Shown here: one piece after another, positions 58,487 through 64,000 of the stretch
Layout: the number at the start of each line of letters is the position of its first letter
Numbering within the stretch: position 1 is the first letter of the stretch
Assembly: GCA_016165875.1 (NCBI GenBank)
Contig: JABBOT010000005.1
Location: 3,126,692 to 3,190,691, forward strand
DNA from: Acanthopleura granulata
Lineage: Eukaryota > Mollusca > Polyplacophora > Chitonida > Chitonidae
Length of the DNA stretch: 64,000 nucleotides
Direction: 5' to 3'
Made by a program: the position numbers and the translations under genes
The notes under the pieces: generated by a model
Told to the model about the DNA's origin: nothing
The model's input: the letters and a program-made list of their open reading frames with translations, nothing else
Databases searched by the model: none

Positions 58487-58492
58487 AATAAA
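58487..58492 (+). terminator. Main polyadenylation signal, cyclin A
   Basis: AATAAA in GAAAATAAAGACATACATTT, followed about 20 bases later by a GT-rich stretch (GAAGTTGTGTGCTTAGTTTC), the usual arrangement for cleavage near 58505-58515. A further AATAAA lies at 58578. Confidence 0.7.
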
Positions 58493-58600
58493 GACATACA
58501 TTTGAAGTTGTGTGCTTAGTTTCTACTTGGAGAAACATGCATCTTGCCAGTGGCCTTGATGTCTGCTTCTGCTCCCTAATAAACCCATATTGGAGAGCAA

Positions 58601-60444
58601 TATTTACAGGATTTTTCATTGGTGTACTTATGACTTCACTGTAAAGGATGCGAATGATCTGGGCAAACCACCGGTAAATGAAAAGACCATAAGCACGTGA
58701 TGCATTTGTGTAAAAATAAATCCTTCTTAGAAATGTGAATGTACTTGGACTGCATGTGTTTGTCAGATTGCATTACCTGGCAGCCTGGCCTCAACAGAAC
58801 CTGACAAAGGAATCCATTTTTAAGTCTCTGACTAGATGTCATTCTAACCTTGACATATTTCGCAGGCCATGTAACATGTTTACAAAACCTAGGTTTATAA
58901 AACCAAATTCAAGGGATTACATGTACGTTTGAATACCACATCTCTGAAGAGCTAGAGAAGCTCGCTGAAAATATTTGGCCGCTAATAACTTGCATGGCTG
59001 GAAAATCTCTGCACCCATCCAATACTGCTCAAGTACTTATAAGTGTTTTTTTTTTTTTTTAATTTTTTTTTCATGAATCATTCTGGGCAAATAACCATAG
59101 GAAGTAATTTATGAACTATGTATACAATCCCACAGCGCAGGTACCAGATCTGGTACATAGGCAGTGATGTAAACTGATTGGTCAAGGAGTGCCCATGCCA
59201 GATTCCCACATGGATGTCTTGTATCAATTCTTCCAATCGAAAGCCTGCACTAGTAACTTTCTAGAGCCATAGCACCCTCACAATTGTTCTTCGTTACGTA
59301 ATTTTTGTCAAAATACATTTGATTAACATTATTGAGGCTCAGCTGAAGTTTCGCTTGCCAGTGTACAACAGTAACGGTAATGACAGACCAGTCTGGTGCT
59401 GGGGACGAGAGTTTGGGTTTAGTAGAGGCCTGTGGCACCTTAAGAGGCAATAGGGCCCCATTGTTCTGGTACCTTACCACTGTGGACTTTAACAGGAAGA
59501 AGCAAAAGATAGTGAGCCGGGGTACAGACTGGAGTGACAGTATGTTGAACCATCGGGGCAGTTGGTGGCACCTGACCATGGCATTGTAGTGAAAGCGTTA
59601 CATTACCCATGTTTGCACTTGGTTAGGCGTTACCATTGTGTTCTTCATATTATGCAGAGATTCAGACAACTCAAGTACTTAACGACAGGTCAAACAAAGG
59701 AATATTTACTTTTATGATGCATACTCCACTCTAGATATTTTCACTTGCATGATGGTAACGTATGCAGTAAATGACTGCTTCTGGCAGGTAACAGTTTCAT
59801 TGGATGCAAAGTATGTTTTAGTAATCCAATGGTGTTGGAAGTAGTACTATCTCTGGCACCTTTGGTGAGTTGAATTTGAGTGAAGTTTAAGAACATGCTT
59901 GAACAAGATAATTAAGTGAAGGCTGGTGCTGGGAGATTTCATTGGATGACCTAGCTTAGTTAAGGCCAAAGGTATTTAGGTTGTGCTAACTGTAAAGTCC
60001 ATGTCAGTAAAGGGTCCTGCAGGGAAGCGAAAGAGAACAGCTGACACTCTGAAGGTGGAGAACATTGGGAGTTTGAGTTCCAGTTCAGTTCAAACACGTA
60101 ACATTTCAACCAATGAAATGCTAAAACGAATTGGCTGCTGTGACCAACCAGAGCATATATACTGTACAAAACAGGCTCAAGGCCACATGATCACAGAATG
60201 TGGATTTCTATGAACGTGACATGATACGTGCTGAGAGTTCTCACTGGATGATTTATCAATAGTTAAGGCGGACCTCGAACTGGGTGGAACTACCTGCAGT
60301 GTTCAATTCATGTATAAAGGTCCTACCTCAACAAAGCAACGAAACGATGTTGAGACATTAAAACCAAAAGGAAACTATTCTGTAATAGCCTGACCCACCA
60401 CTCTTACTGCCGAAAGAAATAGCTACATGTATTTAAAAATAAAA
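58601..60444. other. Spacer between convergent cyclin A and EXOSC9
   Basis: About 1.8 kb with no supported gene. The open frame at 59983-60213 (lysine- and serine-rich start) shows no domain and has no matching exon nearby. Words such as ATTGGATGA and AGTTAAGGC recur around 59940 and 60250, which suggests an old duplication. Confidence 0.5.
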
Positions 60445-60464
60445 CCTGAAGAAAATGTTCAAAC

Positions 60465-60470
60465 TTTATT
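60465..60470 (-). terminator. Polyadenylation signal, EXOSC9
   Basis: TTTATT on the plus strand is AATAAA on the minus strand, 121 bases past the EXOSC9 stop codon, so the 3' UTR is short (about 140-150 bases). Confidence 0.75.
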
Positions 60471-60590
60471 CTGCTGTTTTTAAGAATCACAAAATAAAGA
60501 AAAAGACTTTTTGAGTGATATTCACAGAGAAGGTGCCATCAAACAGATACTCAGTCGCTGTTTAGGGGTTTGATGATGACAGATACAAGG

Positions 60591-63500
60591 TCATGACTTC
60601 TTCTTTTTCTTCTTTTTCGCCTTTGGTGCTGGAGAAGTAGCCTTGGCCGATTGTGAAGCTTGCTTATCAGACGACTTGTCGGGAGTGTCCATTTTCACCG
60701 GAGCAGCCTTAATCTCCCTGCAAAACACATGAGAATTGAGTTATTGGAACTCATATTAACAGGCTAACTGAGTCGACTACTGTACCTAAGTTTTGAAAGA
60801 ATTTCTTCCACCTGAAAATTCTACAGTTGGCCATGCATGTCTCTATTGTGTTTATGCTTATGTGTGCATGTAGAAAGAGTGTTCAGCACAAGGCTTGCTG
60901 CCAAAGACATATTTGTAATGTACATCTCTAATAATGATTCATTCTCTTATTGTCTTTGTGGCATCTCTTAAGCCATCCACTTTATTCGAAGTAATTGTAG
61001 TGATCCTTATGAACTGCATCTCCTCCTACAGTTTTTAACCCATTTTCGTGATAACTGACGGGGATGATTACGATGATAATAAGACATGTACATGTATGTT
61101 CTCTCGGAGGCCAATTATTTTCAAAGTCGACACCTTTCAAGATATAACCTGGATTCAAGGAGAAAGTACTTGTACAGATATGTACATCATGCTGATGAAA
61201 GACAAGTAGTCTTCAGCGAACATTAGACTGCCACACAAGCATGGTCAACTGCCTGTTATCTAAAAGGCTCTACAAAGCAGTGAGAGTGGGGGAATGTACA
61301 TATTCACTAAACCAAGATCCACAAATCATAATCATGGAGAAGTCTGTAAATAGCACCTGTAAAGCCAATTCCAGATTTCAAAAGACTTAAACTGACCTTC
61401 TCTTGATATATAAATCTTCATTGCTTAAAACCACTGGCTCCTCTTCACTATCATCATCTGTGTCTGTAAAGATTTGAAACAAAATAAAATTACTCAAGTA
61501 GTGATATGTACATCTCCATGTCAGAAAGTCTGTCGGGTACACGGGAGATGCCACAACATTTTCTCATTAGTTCTCATTTTTTAAATAGTGTAAAACACCC
61601 AATGAAATAATTACCGTACTGTATATCTATAAAATTGTAAACTTGTCAAAAACCAAACTGAATGATAATACCCTCCAACCACTATTTTCACCAGATATCA
61701 TTATGTGTTTTATAGTTACCTGACAGAAACTTTTTTTTTTCATTCCAAGGGGAAGTAAATTAAACTCATAGTATTTATTCTGAACTTATGCAAATATGAA
61801 GCCCCAGCAACTCACCAGCAGCAGGGGTATCTGTGGTCCGCTTGGCCGAAGAGTTATCTCCCTTCTTCTGTAGTATGGCCTCCTCTTGTTCCAAGTCTCT
61901 CTCCATGTCTTCATCGAGCAACCATGAGTTAGGTCCTCCCTCCCCAATCTGACCAGTCCCAGGGGCCTGGGGAACAAGTAACATTCATGTAAATGCCAAT
62001 ATTATATTGACCCATTCAGTAATTGGTTTGGTCTAAACAATGGGTTTTAAAGAGCTAATGAACTCACAATATATGAAGAAGTTCTGGTATAATTACAATC
62101 ATCTTTTCCATCTTTTCCACGTCTTGTAGGGTCATACAGACACAAAAGTTTTCGTATCTGCCTAATTCAATATTACATCAGGAATATATTCATTTCACGC
62201 CAGGCAAGTTCTACGGAGTCTACGAACTATTTTGTTTTTGAGGAGACATCAATTATATACCCATAACGTGGTGAATCAGTTTGAAGCACGGTATTTGGGT
62301 TTTGCTTTGTAACTTAATTCATACAACTTGGACAATTCAGTCTGATTTCTCTCTCTGGGCTGGACTAGCTGTTTGACATCAAATCAAAATGGTGAACAAT
62401 GAAATAACACCCTGGAGAGAAAGATATCTCATACTACAGTAATCATGGCCAGCTTCCTGTTATGTGCTTGTGCAATTTTCTTACTGCATGTGTCATATTT
62501 AGCTCTACAGTGCCTGTTCACTTTTCTACACTAAAAAATTACTCCGTACAATTCTGAAGTTATATCCTGCTTGAGGTTCCTGGCTGTACATGGGTTCAGT
62601 GGTAATAATGAAAAAAGTCACGGTGTCACCATGTAAATTTCAGTGTTTCACAAGCTTTAGATCTTCTTCTCTAGGAATAATTGAATACATAAATAATTGA
62701 AAAGGATCTCGGTAAGACTAAAAGCTTGTAGAAGCTTGAAATTTATGTAGTGATGCCTTGGCAACTTCATCATTAGTTCTGAAATTGTCAAGCTGTACCC
62801 ATGTATGTGTAGGTGCTGCAGCTTAATAAAACAAACAAAATGTCTCAAATATTCTACTCACCACAATTTTAACTGCCGTTTTCTGGCTGAGTTGTGCAGT
62901 TAAGGACAATGTCTTACATCTATCAGGATAACATTATCACATTTGATGACAGAATTTTAATTCATACATGCCATACAAAATGTAACAGAATTTCTTTATT
63001 CAGATGTACATGTATGCCTTTTTGAGGAGCTGACCAGCTTTGCATCACGCAGTGAACAGACATCATGATAAGAGAAATAGGCAAGCAGACCTAACAGACA
63101 GTTCAGATTTCTAATGAAACTGGCAAACAAGTAACAAGGGGCAAAACTTATTTCCTGCAAAAACTTCTTTCAACACTTTTGCCAAGAGTCCAAGTTTTCC
63201 CTATTACAAAGATGTCAACATATCATGATCCAAAGTAAACAGAGTATCCTTACATAGAAAGTAGTTCCTCGCAAGTTTTTTTGGAATTGGCTTGGAAGTT
63301 TCATACACTGAGGTAGAGCTATCCAATCTCTGCACTTCTGGTCATTTGGTCACAAAAAACATTACCTATTTCTATGCATGTATAATAATGAGCAAATGGG
63401 GACAAAAGCAAAACTGCAGACATTTCAAAGGATACTTGAGTCTGGCATCCTCTTTTGTTAATTGCTTGCTCTGTTCTACGACCTCCATCGCTGCCTCTTG

Positions 63501-63597
63501 CACATCACTGATATCTACATCCTCCCCCTCTTTTGTGTTGGAGGTAATTTTCACTGCCTCATATGACTCTGTAAAGCCAACCCTTTCCCCGGCGGAT
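60591..63597 (-). CDS. EXOSC9 / RRP45, RNA exosome subunit (3' exons only)
   Basis: RRP45 is one of six RNase PH-fold subunits in the exosome ring, which degrades and processes RNA in the nucleus and cytoplasm. Minus-strand exons in order: 63597-63436, 62886-62862, 61966-61816, 61463-61397, 60717-60591. Phases agree at every junction, and 176 codons precede the TGA. They encode the C-terminal tail. VGFTESYEAVKI and DVDISDVQEAA match human FGFAES...DTSDVEEKA. APGTGQIGEGGPNSW matches human TPGTAQIGEGVENSW. DTDDDSEEEPVVLS matches the acidic SDSEEEE stretch. A lysine run ([11 protein letters not shown]) ends the protein, a likely nuclear signal. The first base completes a codon begun in an exon to the right, so the RNase PH domain lies beyond 64000. 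The first intron is U12-type, and the second exon is only 25 nt. Confidence 0.93.
62887..63435 (-). other. U12-type intron in EXOSC9
   Basis: The minus-strand donor is GTATCCTTT (63435-63427), an exact match to the minor-spliceosome 5' site. Near the 3' end, TCCTTAAC (62906-62899 on the minus strand) matches the U12 branch-site consensus. The second branch-site A lies 13 bases before the end of the terminal CAG, within the normal 10-20 base range, and there is no polypyrimidine tract. It splits the codon AA|C. Confidence 0.9.
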
Positions 63598-64000
63598 CTG
63601 CAATTTGAACAAGGTCAGCTACAAAGTTACCAATTGTGAGATCGGAAGTCTTGACTGGGAACGAATATGTCGGGATTAAGATACAATGATCCATACTATT
63701 TTGCATTTTTACTAGATCTCAAACAAAAACATCATTAGATCTTTCTTAATTTTGACACTTACATGCCATCACTAGTACAATATCTTTCAGAAGTTTCTAT
63801 CTGCAAAATCCACCACTGTATAAATTTTTATATTTCATATCTAACTAAGGGATACAGCAAGCTCTTACAAGATTTAATTCCGCCAATGTGCTAACAGTTT
63901 GATGTATATCTTCACAGCTTTGCTTCATGTTGTCAGTATCTATTGTCTGGAAGTTGCTTTGCTTCATGTTGTCAGTGTCTATTGTCTGGAAGTTGCTTTG
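63598..64000 (-). other. EXOSC9 intron, upstream exons outside
   Basis: No exon that fits the phase of the exon at 63597 could be found here. A 39-bp direct repeat (GCTTCATGTTGTCAGTATCT onward) occurs at 63922 and 63961 and runs to the window edge. Confidence 0.6.
63920..64000. repeat. 39-bp tandem repeat at the window edge
   Basis: Two copies of a 39-base unit containing CTTCATGTTGTCAGT and ATTGTCTGGAAGTTGCTTTG, with one difference. It may continue past 64000. On the minus strand the unit is open in one frame. Confidence 0.85.

Larger units (their letters stand above)
57365..58600 (+). other. Cyclin A 3' UTR
   Basis: About 1.1-1.2 kb of U-rich sequence between the TAG stop and the polyadenylation signals. 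Runs of 17-20 T residues recur. Long U-rich stretches in mRNA 3' ends commonly bind stability and translation factors, which fits a cell-cycle message, but no specific site can be assigned. The extent is inferred from the signals at 57655, 58487 and 58578. Confidence 0.7.

Noticed and set aside
63763..63801. A 39-nt EXOSC9 exon with a good acceptor and a GTAAGT donor
   Set aside because: Every phase either contains a stop codon or does not join to the exon at 63597.

Overview
The window is nuclear DNA of an animal. Genes are split by many GT-AG introns, intergenic DNA is AT-rich, and tRNA-derived SINEs with (AATAAA)n tails are scattered throughout. The SINE type, frequent ACATGTACATGTA-like words and the divergence from vertebrate proteins suggest a lophotrochozoan invertebrate (mollusc- or brachiopod-like). 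This placement is inference, and the species cannot be named from the sequence.

Three protein genes are well supported. (1) RAD50, + strand, 9441-43758, 39 coding exons joined in frame, about 1296 aa: the SMC-like ATPase of the MRE11-RAD50-NBS1 double-strand-break repair complex. (2) Cyclin A, + strand, 53242-57364, 9 coding exons, 431 aa, with D-box, KEN box, cyclin boxes and a CCAAT + CDE/CHR-like promoter block. (3) EXOSC9/RRP45 (RNA exosome subunit), - strand, its last five exons at 63597-60591; the catalytic-fold RNase PH part lies beyond the right edge. EXOSC9 has a U12-type (minor spliceosome) intron followed by a 25-nt microexon. Cyclin A and EXOSC9 are convergent, as are CCNA2 and EXOSC9 in human (from memory), so this is probably an ancient conserved gene pair.

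Layout: 1-9440 is intergenic, with a broken Penelope-like reverse transcriptase relic (3233-3860) and three SINE copies. 9441-43758 is RAD50, whose introns carry SINEs and at least eight unrelated or partly related tandem arrays (units 79, 179, 53, 20, 36, 29, 27/54 and 53 bp). The long open frames at 38.8-39.3 kb and 41.5-43.2 kb, on both strands, are products of these arrays and not genes. 43759-53241 is intergenic, with two SINEs having clear target-site duplications, a 150-bp palindromic MITE-like element next to a TCTCGCGAGA promoter-type palindrome, and a third truncated SINE. 53242-58600 is cyclin A and its 3' UTR. 58600-60440 is intergenic. 60445-64000 is EXOSC9 (-).

The three genes share housekeeping or cell-cycle roles (break repair, S/G2-M control, RNA processing), but nothing shows that they are co-regulated. 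I found no prokaryotic-type system, CRISPR array or operon. The most notable items are the conserved CCNA-EXOSC9 pair, the U12 intron with its microexon, the cyclin A CDE/CHR block, a tandem array that copies the RAD50 exon 8 splice donor, a SINE inserted right against the exon 11 acceptor, and a possible extra C-terminal RAD50 exon.
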